In this document: piece after piece, positions 8,123 to 16,318 of the stretch
How positions within the stretch are numbered: the first letter of the stretch is position 1
Layout of the letters: each line of letters begins with the position of its first letter
Virus record (IMG/VR): IMGVR_UViG_3300025133_000600
Coordinates: 1 to 23,676 of that record
DNA length: 23,676 bases
DNA from: a virus
Reading direction: 5' to 3' (one strand)
Translations under genes and position numbers: made by a program
Notes under the pieces: model-generated
What the model was told of the DNA's origin: nothing
The model's input: only the letters and a program-made list of their open reading frames with translations
Database searches by the model: none

Positions 8123-9754
8123 ATGTCCGAAACTAAAAAAGTAAAAGAGTTTTTCAATAATAAATTAGATGCAGTAAAAGCTGTTATTGACACACCCAAA
8201 GCTAAGAAAACCATTTCTTTTTTAAGGGCAGTTATGACAAGTGGTAGGCTTAGTGGTAAAGACTTACTTGAGTTTCTATTAGAGATAGTATCTAAAGACA
8301 CTTCGGAAAAAATCAATAAAGGGATAACAAAAGCTAAAGATATTAAAAACAGAGTTAAAAACTCACCAAGCGAAAATGAGATAAGGGATCATCTTAAAGA
8401 AAAAAGAACACAACTTAAAGAAAATATTGGTGAGAATATGCCTCCACAATTAAAAGTTATTGTTGGTATCATACTAACGTCGGTAGCGTCATTATCAATA
8501 TTGGTTAAAAAAGCAGTATATTGTTTATTCCCTTGTGATATGTACCCAAAACTTCCTGACTTTCTTATTACTAATGGTATAAACATACCAGTTAATTATA
8601 TGGACTTCTTTGATATGTTTACTTATGACCCTGACAGTAATGAAGGTAAGATGATGTATAACTCTTTAAGGTCTAACCCTAATGGTGATATGAACACCGC
8701 ATTATTTAACACAATACAGAATGGTACTGGACAATGGAAAACATTTTTTGATTTCACTTACATAGAAAGTGGTGGATATACGATCCCTTCACAATTTCCT
8801 AACTCTTTAAATGCCGACACTGTGTGGCAATTAGATGTTATAAACATAAAAGTACAACAAAGTTGGCAAAATAAGTCTTTAAATAAATTTATGGGTGACT
8901 TATTAAACTCCATGACTTTATTTAGTATGAAACAATTATTTGCAGATACACTAAGTATAATATTTAATTCATTTCATAACGCCAAATCTGATGTTGTTGT
9001 TGCGGCACAAGCAAAATTAAATGCAATTAGAAACAAACAAGCGGTTTTAATGTTTATAGATAAAATACAGTCATGGGATGACGATAGTGAAATGGAAATA
9101 GATAATAGTTTCTTTGAATTTAATTCTGAACAACTAAATGAGTTAGAAGAAAATGTGGAGAAGAGAAAAAGAGGTATTATGACTTTTGAAGATTGTGAAA
9201 ATTTAGATGTTAAAGTAGATTTCAACGATATGGAAGGTATGATATTAGAGTTCGAAGAAGCACCCACATTTAAAGAACAAAAGAAAGTGTTAGAAGATTC
9301 TTTCACTTATATGTTGGAGAACAGTGATGGTGATTTCAACAACAGTAACTGGTTGGCTCAACAAATACAATTAGTGTTGGCGTTTTTAAAGGCGTTTATA
9401 AAGGCGATGATATTACAACTAATATCACCAAAAATGGTATTGTATTTTTACACTTATTTATATCTAAGAGAAGGTGGTAATTTAAAAGCTTTTATTGAAA
9501 ATCCTGCCAACATAAAAAAACCAAAAATTATTGAATTTTTAGAGAAGTTAAAACAACCAATAATTGATTTAATAAAAGGTGTTATATTTGGTTATTTCAT
9601 ATATTTTATATTAAAAAAATTAGTCATACCATTCGTTAAAAAATTAGTATCTGGTTTCATATCGTTATTAAAAAAAGAAAAGCGTGAGGCTGATAAACAG
9701 GTGTTGGAATCTATAATGTTACCTCCAACAATAAGTCAATTAAAAGGATCATAA
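8123..9754 (+). CDS. Large protein with hydrophobic segments, probably virion-associated
   Basis: A 543-residue protein of unrecognised family. The N-terminal 100 residues are charged and helical. A hydrophobic segment spans about 111-128 (VIVGIILTSVASLSILV). A central soluble region (about 140-400) is rich in Asn, Asp and aromatic residues. The C-terminal 140 residues carry hydrophobic stretches near 418-450 and 490-515 interspersed with Lys. There is no N-terminal signal peptide. It is flanked by three-base and one-base gaps in a run that leads to a baseplate-like gene, so a structural or membrane-contacting tail role is inferred from context only. A membrane-active injection protein is one possibility. 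Confidence 0.7.
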   Translation: MSETKKVKEFFNNKLDAVKAVIDTPKAKKTISFLRAVMTSGRLSGKDLLEFLLEIVSKDTSEKINKGITKAKDIKNRVKNSPSENEIRDHLKEKRTQLKENIGENMPPQLKVIVGIILTSVASLSILVKKAVYCLFPCDMYPKLPDFLITNGINIPVNYMDFFDMFTYDPDSNEGKMMYNSLRSNPNGDMNTALFNTIQNGTGQWKTFFDFTYIESGGYTIPSQFPNSLNADTVWQLDVINIKVQQSWQNKSLNKFMGDLLNSMTLFSMKQLFADTLSIIFNSFHNAKSDVVVAAQAKLNAIRNKQAVLMFIDKIQSWDDDSEMEIDNSFFEFNSEQLNELEENVEKRKRGIMTFEDCENLDVKVDFNDMEGMILEFEEAPTFKEQKKVLEDSFTYMLENSDGDFNNSNWLAQQIQLVLAFLKAFIKAMILQLISPKMVLYFYTYLYLREGGNLKAFIENPANIKKPKIIEFLEKLKQPIIDLIKGVIFGYFIYFILKKLVIPFVKKLVSGFISLLKKEKREADKQVLESIMLPPTISQLKGS

Positions 9755-9755
9755 A

Positions 9756-10283
9756 ATGGGATTTAAAGATAAATTAAAAAGTTCGGCATTAAATATTGAT
9801 GAGGCAAAAGTAGATGATTTAAAAAACCATCTAAAAAATAAGGTAATAAACATAGATAACATTGACCCATGTTCTGATAACCCCTTTAATGTATCGTTTA
9901 AAGATGTTTTAAAGGAGTTACAACAATTGTTTACTATAATGTTCCCTAACACACCTATTATCTCAGCAACAAATGTTTATTTTGGTAATAAAAAAAAGGG
10001 TGGGATGTCGGAAGCTAGAGAGACTGCAAAATATTTAGAACATATGAAAGGTTTAGGTGTAACCATAGATGCTTTTGAGGATGGGACACCAAACATATTC
10101 GCACAATCAGTTTTCAAAAAAAATGAAATTAGAAATGAGGAGTATAGAAAAAATATGAAGGTAACTATGGCTCTGAGGGCTGGAGGTTTAATATTTAAAG
10201 GTGTTGGAGCTTCTGCGGCAGGGCCGGTAGATGTTACAGGGCAAAACATAAATTTTCCTTTAGGTTATGGGGGTGTTGAATAG
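9756..10283 (+). CDS. Hypothetical protein in structural gene run
   Basis: A 175-residue protein of unknown family. The first 45 residues are helical and charged. A middle segment contains FTIMFPNTP and ISATNVYFGNKKKGG. The C-terminus is rich in Gly and Ala (GLIFKGVGASAAGPVDVTG) and could be an extended or assembly-dependent tail. Its start is one base after the previous stop, and its last 17 bases overlap the next gene, so it is tightly coupled to its neighbours. Context suggests a virion or assembly protein. No domain is recognisable. Confidence 0.7.
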   Translation: MGFKDKLKSSALNIDEAKVDDLKNHLKNKVINIDNIDPCSDNPFNVSFKDVLKELQQLFTIMFPNTPIISATNVYFGNKKKGGMSEARETAKYLEHMKGLGVTIDAFEDGTPNIFAQSVFKKNEIRNEEYRKNMKVTMALRAGGLIFKGVGASAAGPVDVTGQNINFPLGYGGVE

Positions 10284-10458
10284 AAAAGAAAAATTAGAAG
10301 AGAAGTCAAACAATCAGATATTGGTTGAGATGAGAGAAATGCGTTTGGAGCATGACTCCATCAAAGAATCTATGATGAAGAGTTTAACAGAACTTGAAAA
10401 AATAGAAAAGAAATATGATGACTTTAATAAAGAGTTATATAATAGGTTAAAAGTTTAA
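10267..10458 (+). CDS. Small coiled-coil protein
   Basis: A 63-residue protein, almost entirely charged helix with heptad-like spacing of Leu, Ile and Met from about residue 18 to 60, so a coiled coil is likely. It starts inside the end of the preceding gene (17-base overlap) and ends five bases before the next start, filling the space between two coding regions in a tightly packed run. This arrangement supports a real gene despite its size. Its function is unknown. It may be a small structural or chaperone-like component of the tail module. Confidence 0.6.
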   Translation: MGVLNRKEKLEEKSNNQILVEMREMRLEHDSIKESMMKSLTELEKIEKKYDDFNKELYNRLKV

Positions 10459-10462
10459 AGTT

Positions 10463-11734
10463 ATGGCTAAGTTATACCCAACTAAAGATCCAAGTCATGG
10501 TTTATTTCTACTTTATGACGGTTATGTCACACAAGTAGGTGATGAGCACGATGATTCTGTTATCTACACTAGAACCAGTATGGATGAATCTGACCCTCTT
10601 GGTGAACCAACATACGCCTTACAACCGGTAAAATATTTCCACGCTTTACCTAAAGTACATGATAGGGTATTTGTTATATTAAAAGAATACACACAAGAAG
10701 GTGGAACTTCTCAAAAGAAGATGAAGAGGTATTGGATGGGGCCAATTGAGCCTCAGTGGGAAACATTAGAGACGGGATCATACGATTCTAAGTTTGGTTT
10801 AGAGCCTGACAACCCAGATGGTCGTAAGCTAAACAAAAATATAAACAAAGACAAAAGAAATAAGGGTGTTTACCCAAGTAAAGAAGAAGTTGCGGTACAT
10901 AAAGGTAATACCGATATAACCCTATCAACACAAACGATAAACATAAGGGCAGGTAAATTTGTATTTGGTGATGTTACTAAATCTAAGTTAAATACTGAAA
11001 ATCAAGGTGTTATAAACATAAAATATGGTAGTAGTAAGTTAAAAGAAGATGAACAGACTGAGATTATCAATAAGATAGTCTATTCTGATCCTGAATATAC
11101 AATATTTGCCGAAGTACAAGAAATAAACGACAGATTATTCGGTTATATGACTGTAACCAAAAATTCTGATAGTAGTGAAGTGGAGGAGACATCAACAACA
11201 AAAACGCCTTTGTTATTTGTAAAATCACACAAAAGAAATCTTCTCATCAAAAGGATAAGAGATTATCTAAGAGTTTATAAAAGAAGATATAATAAATGGA
11301 GTTTTAATAGTAGTGAATCTGAATTCATAGGGGATAAGAAATTCTTTGATGGTTATATGACTACAATACAAGAGGAAATACCTAAACGATGGGAAGAACT
11401 AACAAGTATTGTTGAAACTGATAAGGGTGGTTCGGTAATCAATGTAATGGCAAATAGAATAAACCTATTTAGTTATGACGGATTAAAACACTACAATGAT
11501 GTATTGAATAGTGATAAAGAAATCGATATGGATCTTCAGAGAAAAATAAACAAAGAATTACAATCCATAGTTTATGGTGAAAGGTTATTGGAATTCCTTA
11601 AATTAGTTAAAATGTATATAACAACACACATACATCCGTTTCATGGAATGCCACCAATACAGGATCAATCCGTTATTAAAATAAACGAATTTAATTTAGA
11701 TGGCCTTCTAAATAAAAATATTAAAACAAACTAG
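10463..11734 (+). CDS. Candidate baseplate hub/spike-type virion protein
   Basis: A 423-residue protein. The region about 50-100, with KVHDRVFVILKEY and KRYWMGPIEP, looks like the OB-fold seen at the start of phage baseplate hub/spike proteins (T4 gp5, VgrG). A beta-rich segment follows (ITLSTQTINIRAGKFVFG, about 150-170), and similar strands recur near 325-340. Near the C-terminus, His389, His391 and His394 form HIHPFHGMPP, similar to the HxH metal-binding motif near spike tips. No lysozyme domain is visible, unlike T4 gp5. The assignment rests on pattern recognition and should be treated as tentative. It is followed by a candidate promoter and a beta-rich protein. Confidence 0.5.
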   Translation: MAKLYPTKDPSHGLFLLYDGYVTQVGDEHDDSVIYTRTSMDESDPLGEPTYALQPVKYFHALPKVHDRVFVILKEYTQEGGTSQKKMKRYWMGPIEPQWETLETGSYDSKFGLEPDNPDGRKLNKNINKDKRNKGVYPSKEEVAVHKGNTDITLSTQTINIRAGKFVFGDVTKSKLNTENQGVINIKYGSSKLKEDEQTEIINKIVYSDPEYTIFAEVQEINDRLFGYMTVTKNSDSSEVEETSTTKTPLLFVKSHKRNLLIKRIRDYLRVYKRRYNKWSFNSSESEFIGDKKFFDGYMTTIQEEIPKRWEELTSIVETDKGGSVINVMANRINLFSYDGLKHYNDVLNSDKEIDMDLQRKINKELQSIVYGERLLEFLKLVKMYITTHIHPFHGMPPIQDQSVIKINEFNLDGLLNKNIKTN

Positions 11735-11735
11735 A

Positions 11736-11743
11736 TATTTATA
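11736..11743 (+). promoter_or_regulatory. Candidate phage late promoter element
   Basis: The motif TATTTATA, with an A before it, starts two bases after the preceding stop codon and lies 12 bases before the next ATG. An A-rich segment follows. It is an exact match to the commonest form of the recurrent element in this window. Confidence 0.4.
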
Positions 11744-11755
11744 GTAAAACAAAGT

Positions 11756-13174
11756 ATGAAAATCAGGACTTATTTCGATAAAGATACACTTATTGTTAAA
11801 AATACATTAACAAACTTGGGTAAAAACCCAGTGGCTGAATTATATCATGGTGGCGCAACTGGAGATACACAATACACAAGATTTTTATTTCATTTTAGTG
11901 AGGCAGATTTAGTGACCAAATATACTAACGGAGAAATAGGTGATTTAAGTAAAGTCACACATACTTTAAAAATGAGAAATACTATTCATGGTGATACTTC
12001 GTTAGAAAACTTTGGTAAATTTGTAAATAAAAAAAGAAATTCTTCTTTTGATTTAATATGTTTTAGGATTACTGGTGGTACTTGGGATGAAGGAGTTGGT
12101 TTTGATTATAACGATACTACATCACCAATACCAAATAGTGCTTTCTCAACATTAGGTGCTAATTGGATAAGTAAAAGAAATGGTATTGATTGGGCTCAAC
12201 CAGGTTTTTATACTGGGACCACAACAACACAAATAAGCAAACAAACCTTTGATGTTGGTAGTGAAGATTTATCTATGGATATAACCAGTGAGGTAAATGA
12301 TATAATAACTGGTGGGACAACAAATTATGGTTATGGTATTGCATATGAAAGAGATGATGAGTTACAATCTACATCTGAGTTATTATATACCGCATTATTT
12401 ACCAGACACACACAAACATTCTTTGAACCTTATATTGAAACTGTTTATAACAATACAATAAAAGATGATAGAGAACAATTCTTTAAAAACAAAACAAATA
12501 AACTATACCTTTATGCTAATTTAAAAGGTTCTCCAACAAACCTAACTAATAGTGGTGGTGTTAAAATAAAACCAGCTTGTAACGTTTATAACGCTGCTGG
12601 TACTTTATTTTCTGCTTTTACACCATCACAAGTTGTACAAGAGTCTAAAGGTGTTTATTCTATAACACTAAGTGCTAGTTCTACTTACACAGGTGCGTAT
12701 TTAACAGACACATGGACAGGTATGACATTTGGTGATATCTCAGTACCTAACAAGAGTTTAAAGACATTCCCTATAGTTGCAACAGATTACTATAATGTTG
12801 GTGATGATGACATGTTACCAAAACAATACGGATTTTCCGTTGTTGGTGTCAGACAATCAGAAAAGATTAAAAGAGGTGACAAAAGAAAGGTTAGAGTGAG
12901 TGCGAGAGTACCATATACTGTTGACCAATCTGAAATTGTTGATGGTATACACTATAGGTTATACATCAAACAAGGTAACAACCAAATAAATGTTATTGAT
13001 TGGACAGAATGTAATAGATCCCCAAAACACAATTACTTCATATTAGACACATCATGGATGATACCTGAAATGTATTACTTAGATATTAAAGTAAATTCCA
13101 ACCAGGAAGTTAGAAACTACGGTGAAAACCTAAGATTCGAAATAGTGTCAAACGCTGAAGAGAATACCAAGTAA
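11756..13174 (+). CDS. Beta-rich virion surface protein with DNRLRE-like domain
   Basis: A 472-residue protein, mostly beta-strand with many Thr, Ser, Gly and Asn residues. The N-terminal 240 residues resemble DNRLRE-type domains of bacterial and phage surface proteins: a strand with RFLFHFSEADL, a long loop with an ICFRITGGTWDEGVGFDYND segment broken by further strands, and a later SMDITSEVNDII stretch. The remaining region looks like one or more Ig-like sandwiches. It has no signal peptide. It is the last gene of the plus-strand structural run and stands just before a terminator. A tail fibre, baseplate ornament or capsid decoration role is plausible. The DNRLRE match is by eye. Confidence 0.55.
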   Translation: MKIRTYFDKDTLIVKNTLTNLGKNPVAELYHGGATGDTQYTRFLFHFSEADLVTKYTNGEIGDLSKVTHTLKMRNTIHGDTSLENFGKFVNKKRNSSFDLICFRITGGTWDEGVGFDYNDTTSPIPNSAFSTLGANWISKRNGIDWAQPGFYTGTTTTQISKQTFDVGSEDLSMDITSEVNDIITGGTTNYGYGIAYERDDELQSTSELLYTALFTRHTQTFFEPYIETVYNNTIKDDREQFFKNKTNKLYLYANLKGSPTNLTNSGGVKIKPACNVYNAAGTLFSAFTPSQVVQESKGVYSITLSASSTYTGAYLTDTWTGMTFGDISVPNKSLKTFPIVATDYYNVGDDDMLPKQYGFSVVGVRQSEKIKRGDKRKVRVSARVPYTVDQSEIVDGIHYRLYIKQGNNQINVIDWTECNRSPKHNYFILDTSWMIPEMYYLDIKVNSNQEVRNYGENLRFEIVSNAEENTK

Positions 13175-13201
13175 GTTTACTAAAAAAAAATAATATAAAC
13201 T

Positions 13202-13231
13202 AACCACAGCATTTATCGTTGTGGTTTTTTT
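13202..13231 (+). terminator. Rho-independent terminator of the plus-strand structural run
   Basis: A nine-base-pair stem (13202-13210 with 13218-13226, one G-U pair) closes a seven-base loop and runs straight into a T tract to 13231. It lies 27 bases after the stop of the beta-rich protein gene. Confidence 0.85.
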
Positions 13232-13246
13232 ATGCGCATAAAAAAA
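13225..13246. repeat. Perfect 22-bp palindrome between convergent terminators
   Basis: Six T, then the ten-base palindrome TATGCGCATA, then six A make a perfect inverted repeat. It joins the T tract of the plus-strand terminator to the A run that serves as T tract for the minus-strand terminator, so the two signals share sequence and can form a third hairpin on either strand. Confidence 0.85.
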
Positions 13247-13267
13247 GGGGACACCTAAGTATCCCCT
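13240..13267 (-). terminator. Rho-independent terminator downstream of gp23
   Basis: Read on the minus strand, a six-base-pair stem (AGGGGA with TCCCCT; 13262-13267 with 13246-13251) and a ten-base loop are followed by seven T. It lies 23 bases after the gp23 stop codon and faces the plus-strand terminator. Confidence 0.82.
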
Positions 13268-13290
13268 GATTTCTTTAAACAAGATATTGA

Positions 13291-14883
13291 TTATTTCAAC
13301 AAACCAGTTCCAAAAGAGAACACGTTGTCAACTTTGATCTTACCGTAGAATCTGGCGTTAACCATTTTCTTAGCATATCTTGTCATAATTCCTTTCACTG
13401 GAGCGAAAGTGAATGGGTTGTACATAGTTGGCGTAAGTTGTAACGGCACGTAAGGTGCGTATACATAACCAGTGTCCAACATAGATTTACCTTTGTGACC
13501 AACCAATATAGTATTAGCTGGAGCGTAAGGATCTCTATATACTTGATATCTACCACCTAATGACCCTATTTTCTCAATACCCATATTGTATTGATCTTGT
13601 TCTGAATCGGCGTTAGAAACGTGGAAATACTCTAAATCGTCAAAAATTGCAGATACTTCTGAAGATACAACGATGAAGTTAGCACCACCTCTAAGTGTAG
13701 ATTTATGAATTTGAGCAGAAATCTGATTGATTTTTGTAATCAATGTTTGATTCCAGTCTTTTTGAGTGTAACTATAAGCTGCTGAACCACCTGCTTCAGT
13801 TTTCCAACCCTCATAATTCCATTTAGCAGACCAAGCGGCACCACTTCTAAGATCTCTAAGGATTTCCCTATCGATTTCAGCGGCAACTTGTTCTGAAAGT
13901 AAAGCTGTTAATTCAGCCTCAGCATCGATGTTGTGGAATGCACTAACATCTTGTGCTAATTCTGGAGACCAGCTAGCTCTCAATTTCCTTTCTGTTACAG
14001 AAACAGTAACGTCCTGCATTTCAAAAGTAACTTCAGCCATTGAAGTTTCCATCTCAAGAGAATTATATGTGTTCCAAGTTACAGTATATGCATCAGTTTT
14101 TACATTAGCGGAATATCCACCGTTAGCAGAAGGAACTGTTAAATCAACAGTAATTCTCATATAATTAGATGCTGAATCTAAACCAGCTAAACCTTTACCA
14201 TATGCTGGCAATTCAACTGCGAATCCGTCTCTACTTCCACCGATAGCTATTGAAGATAAAAATTCTTCAGAATCCATCTCATGTCCATCAGGACCTGTAA
14301 GTTTACCCTGACTAGTTGATGTAAATCCTGTCATATCAAAAGATACGCCACCAAGTGCAACACCGTTTACTGTAACATCACTAGGATTATTTAATGATGG
14401 GTTGATAATTTGTGAGTTAGTAGACGAAACACTACCTTTAGATCTATCATATAAACCATCCTCATAGTACTCATCATACAAACTCTTAGTACCATAAGAA
14501 CCTGTACCAGCAGTCAAAGAATTATTAGCACCACCATCAATATGTCCAGTACTTACTTTAGGTACAAAGTAAAATAATTTACCAATCGGCATGTTCAAAG
14601 CTTGAACAGACACGATATCGTTAGCCAATAATTTAGAGAATACTCTCCTTACTATTGGGAATACAACTGTTTCGAAAGCACCAGAGCCACTAGCTTCAGC
14701 GTTCTCGTTCAACATTGTAGAAGCTTGGTTTTCATATAATTGAGCGATATTCTCTCTTACATGTCCTTTCAAGCCGTCTAAGAATCCAAGACCTTCCCAT
14801 TTTGAGATGGTATTGCTTCTTACTTGTCTCATGTGGTCTAAGTTAGTATTACCAACTTTACCACTATTTAATAAATGTCCCAT
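13291..14883 (-). CDS. 23: Major capsid protein, gp23-like
   Basis: The 530-residue protein forms the hexamers of the T4-type head. The segment around residues 70-110 (VFPIVRRVFSKLLANDIVSVQ, shown here as its two halves VFPIVRRVF and LANDIVSVQ, followed by MPIGKLFYFVPK) is the signature of gp23 homologues. The length is close to T4 gp23 (521). The N-terminal 60 residues look like the cleaved propeptide, with LNE (58-60) matching the L/I-x-E cleavage rule of the gp21 protease encoded nearby. The start ATG is preceded by an A-rich leader with no Shine-Dalgarno sequence. It lies 34 bases after gp22 and is probably co-transcribed with it. No gene 24 vertex paralogue follows it here, and transcription ends at a strong terminator. 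Confidence 0.95.
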   Translation of the reverse strand: MGHLLNSGKVGNTNLDHMRQVRSNTISKWEGLGFLDGLKGHVRENIAQLYENQASTMLNENAEASGSGAFETVVFPIVRRVFSKLLANDIVSVQALNMPIGKLFYFVPKVSTGHIDGGANNSLTAGTGSYGTKSLYDEYYEDGLYDRSKGSVSSTNSQIINPSLNNPSDVTVNGVALGGVSFDMTGFTSTSQGKLTGPDGHEMDSEEFLSSIAIGGSRDGFAVELPAYGKGLAGLDSASNYMRITVDLTVPSANGGYSANVKTDAYTVTWNTYNSLEMETSMAEVTFEMQDVTVSVTERKLRASWSPELAQDVSAFHNIDAEAELTALLSEQVAAEIDREILRDLRSGAAWSAKWNYEGWKTEAGGSAAYSYTQKDWNQTLITKINQISAQIHKSTLRGGANFIVVSSEVSAIFDDLEYFHVSNADSEQDQYNMGIEKIGSLGGRYQVYRDPYAPANTILVGHKGKSMLDTGYVYAPYVPLQLTPTMYNPFTFAPVKGIMTRYAKKMVNARFYGKIKVDNVFSFGTGLLK

Positions 14884-14917
14884 TTTTTATAAATGTTTAA
14901 TTTAAATTATTATTATA

Positions 14918-16198
14918 TTAGCATCTACCAATTCTATCCATCAACGATTTGATGGCGTTTACTTGTGGATCAACATACGCTGTTGACTCATTCAAGTTAG
15001 CAGAGCCTTGTGTCACAGTCTTATTGACACTCTCGTCAATAGTTTCAACAACACTCTTATTTTCGTTCAATTCATTACAAATTGACTTATATAACCCCTT
15101 AGAGCCCTTTAAGGATTCAACTAGGTCGAATCTTTTAAGAATACTAAGCTTTTCTTTCTTAGAAGTCGAATGTTCTGTAAACAACCTTGTTGCGTACGCT
15201 AAGTTTGAGTTAAAAACTGCTACCTCATTCAACTTATTTCTGAAAACTTTAAGAGCTTCCTTATATTCTCCATTTTTGGATTTAAGGTTCTCCATCTCAG
15301 AAATTAGAACTTTATATTCATCAGATTTGGTTATTGTAGATTTACCTTTTTTACTTTCGTCAACAGCAATGTGTGAAGGAGCAGATCTAGGTTTGCTCAA
15401 TCCACCTTTTCCATGAGATTTCCCATTTCCAAGAGTTCTTGAACCTTCCTCAACTGCATCTTCTTCTTCATTTGTTTCGTCAACCTCAGTAACTTCTTCA
15501 GTTTTCTCATCAACTTTGTCTTCTTCTGTAATCTCTTCAGTTTCCTCAGTGATTTCTTCAGTTTCCTCAGTGATTTCTTCTGATTCGTCAAAAACTATTT
15601 CGTAAATAGGTTCTTCTTCATCCATTTCTTCAGTAGATTCATCATTTTCGGATTCTCCTACACCTTTAACAATGTATTCAGCACCAGTTTCTTTGTCAGA
15701 GATTTCAACTCCATCGTCAGTTTTAACAACAACGATTTCATCAGAATCACTCATGTCCTTAAATATTTTAAGTACATCGTCATCACTAGCATCTGTTAAA
15801 TCCAATTCATCCTCACCAGCGTCAGGATCTCCTAACATTTCTGGTTCTGGAAGTTCGGGCATTTCTAAATCCACACCTTCTTCATCTTCAGGAGCTTCAA
15901 GATCTTCGATCTCGTCACCACCTTCAATATCTGCAGGCATTTCAATGTCCATGTCCATGTCCTTGTTACCTTCTTCGTCGTCTTCCAAATCAGCTAAGTC
16001 TAGCTGTTCTTCTACGTTTCCGGTCTTACTCAAATCGTTCTCTTCGATAGTATCTTCTTTTAAAGATTCTTTCACTAAATTGCCAATTTCTTGCTTAAAT
16101 GTTGTAGCAAGTATTTCTTTCGTATTGCTTTTAAGAGCCTCTTCGATTTGTTTCGCTTCTAATAAAGCTTCTTCTAGTATTGATTTCTTTTCGGCCAT
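14918..16198 (-). CDS. 22: Prohead core scaffold, gp22-like
   Basis: The 426-residue protein lies between the protease and capsid genes, as gene 22 does in T4. Residues about 50-260 are extremely acidic (Glu/Asp runs with Met, Pro and Leu) and include a tandem EITEETE repeat. A short basic Gly/Ser linker follows (about 265-290), then a helical, coiled-coil-like C-terminal half containing NLAYATRLFTEHSTSKKEK, typical of T4-type scaffolds. The scaffold forms the inner core on which gp23 assembles and is then degraded. Many L/I-x-E tripeptides give gp21 cleavage sites. It is longer than T4 gp22 (269), mainly through the acidic region. A candidate promoter and a 5' hairpin lie upstream. Confidence 0.85.
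   Translation of the reverse strand: MAEKKSILEEALLEAKQIEEALKSNTKEILATTFKQEIGNLVKESLKEDTIEENDLSKTGNVEEQLDLADLEDDEEGNKDMDMDIEMPADIEGGDEIEDLEAPEDEEGVDLEMPELPEPEMLGDPDAGEDELDLTDASDDDVLKIFKDMSDSDEIVVVKTDDGVEISDKETGAEYIVKGVGESENDESTEEMDEEEPIYEIVFDESEEITEETEEITEETEEITEEDKVDEKTEEVTEVDETNEEEDAVEEGSRTLGNGKSHGKGGLSKPRSAPSHIAVDESKKGKSTITKSDEYKVLISEMENLKSKNGEYKEALKVFRNKLNEVAVFNSNLAYATRLFTEHSTSKKEKLSILKRFDLVESLKGSKGLYKSICNELNENKSVVETIDESVNKTVTQGSANLNESTAYVDPQVNAIKSLMDRIGRC
15531..15587 (-). repeat. 22: 21-bp in-frame tandem repeat inside gp22
   Basis: Two copies of a 21-base unit (15531-15551 and 15552-15572), differing by one base, are followed by a partial third. The unit encodes EITEETE on the minus strand. 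It expands the acidic region of the scaffold in frame, consistent with slippage or unequal exchange. Confidence 0.85.
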
Positions 16199-16240
16199 TT
16201 TATCAATTATTTTAATATTATTATTACCTTAATAGGTTTA

Positions 16241-16263
16241 TGCGGTGGACATGTGTCCCCGCA
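16241..16263 (-). promoter_or_regulatory. Strong hairpin in gp22 leader, probably at the 5' end of the mRNA
   Basis: Five pairs (16241-16245 with 16259-16263) and four to five further pairs (16247-16251 with 16254-16258) form a GC-rich stem with a single bulged base. On the minus strand it starts eight bases after the TATTTATA element and lies 42 bases before the gp22 start. A transcript from that element would begin at or near the stem. On the plus strand the same stem is followed by eight T and would act as a terminator of antisense transcription. Confidence 0.65.
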
Positions 16264-16271
16264 CTTTTTTT

Positions 16272-16279
16272 TATAAATA
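16272..16279 (-). promoter_or_regulatory. Candidate late promoter element for gp22-gp23
   Basis: TATTTATA on the minus strand lies 73 bases before the gp22 start, between the terminator after gp21 and the leader hairpin. It is followed by an unbroken A run. Its place after a terminator makes it the clearest candidate for an independent promoter of the abundant scaffold and capsid messages. Confidence 0.5.
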
Positions 16280-16292
16280 TGTGTGATTGTAC

Positions 16293-16318
16293 AAAAACGT
16301 TGTTTTTTTAACGTTTTT
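16293..16318 (-). terminator. Terminator after gp21
   Basis: A perfect nine-base-pair stem (AAAAACGTT with AACGTTTTT) around an eight-base loop ends in a run of five T on the minus strand. It begins two bases after the gp21 stop codon. The AT-rich stem is modest, so partial read-through into gp22 is likely. Confidence 0.6.

Noticed and set aside
10463-11734. Full T4 gp5 assignment (hub plus lysozyme)
   Set aside because: No lysozyme catalytic region is visible between the OB-like part and the C-terminus, so only a spike/hub-type call is kept.
14888-14895. CATTTATA directly before gp23
   Set aside because: It differs by one base from the recurrent element and lies only five bases from the start codon, too close for a promoter unless the message is leaderless.
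15672-16232. Ser-rich 186-residue open frame on the plus strand
   Set aside because: It is the antisense of the acidic scaffold region; Ser/Leu richness mirrors Glu/Asp codons, and it has no independent leader.
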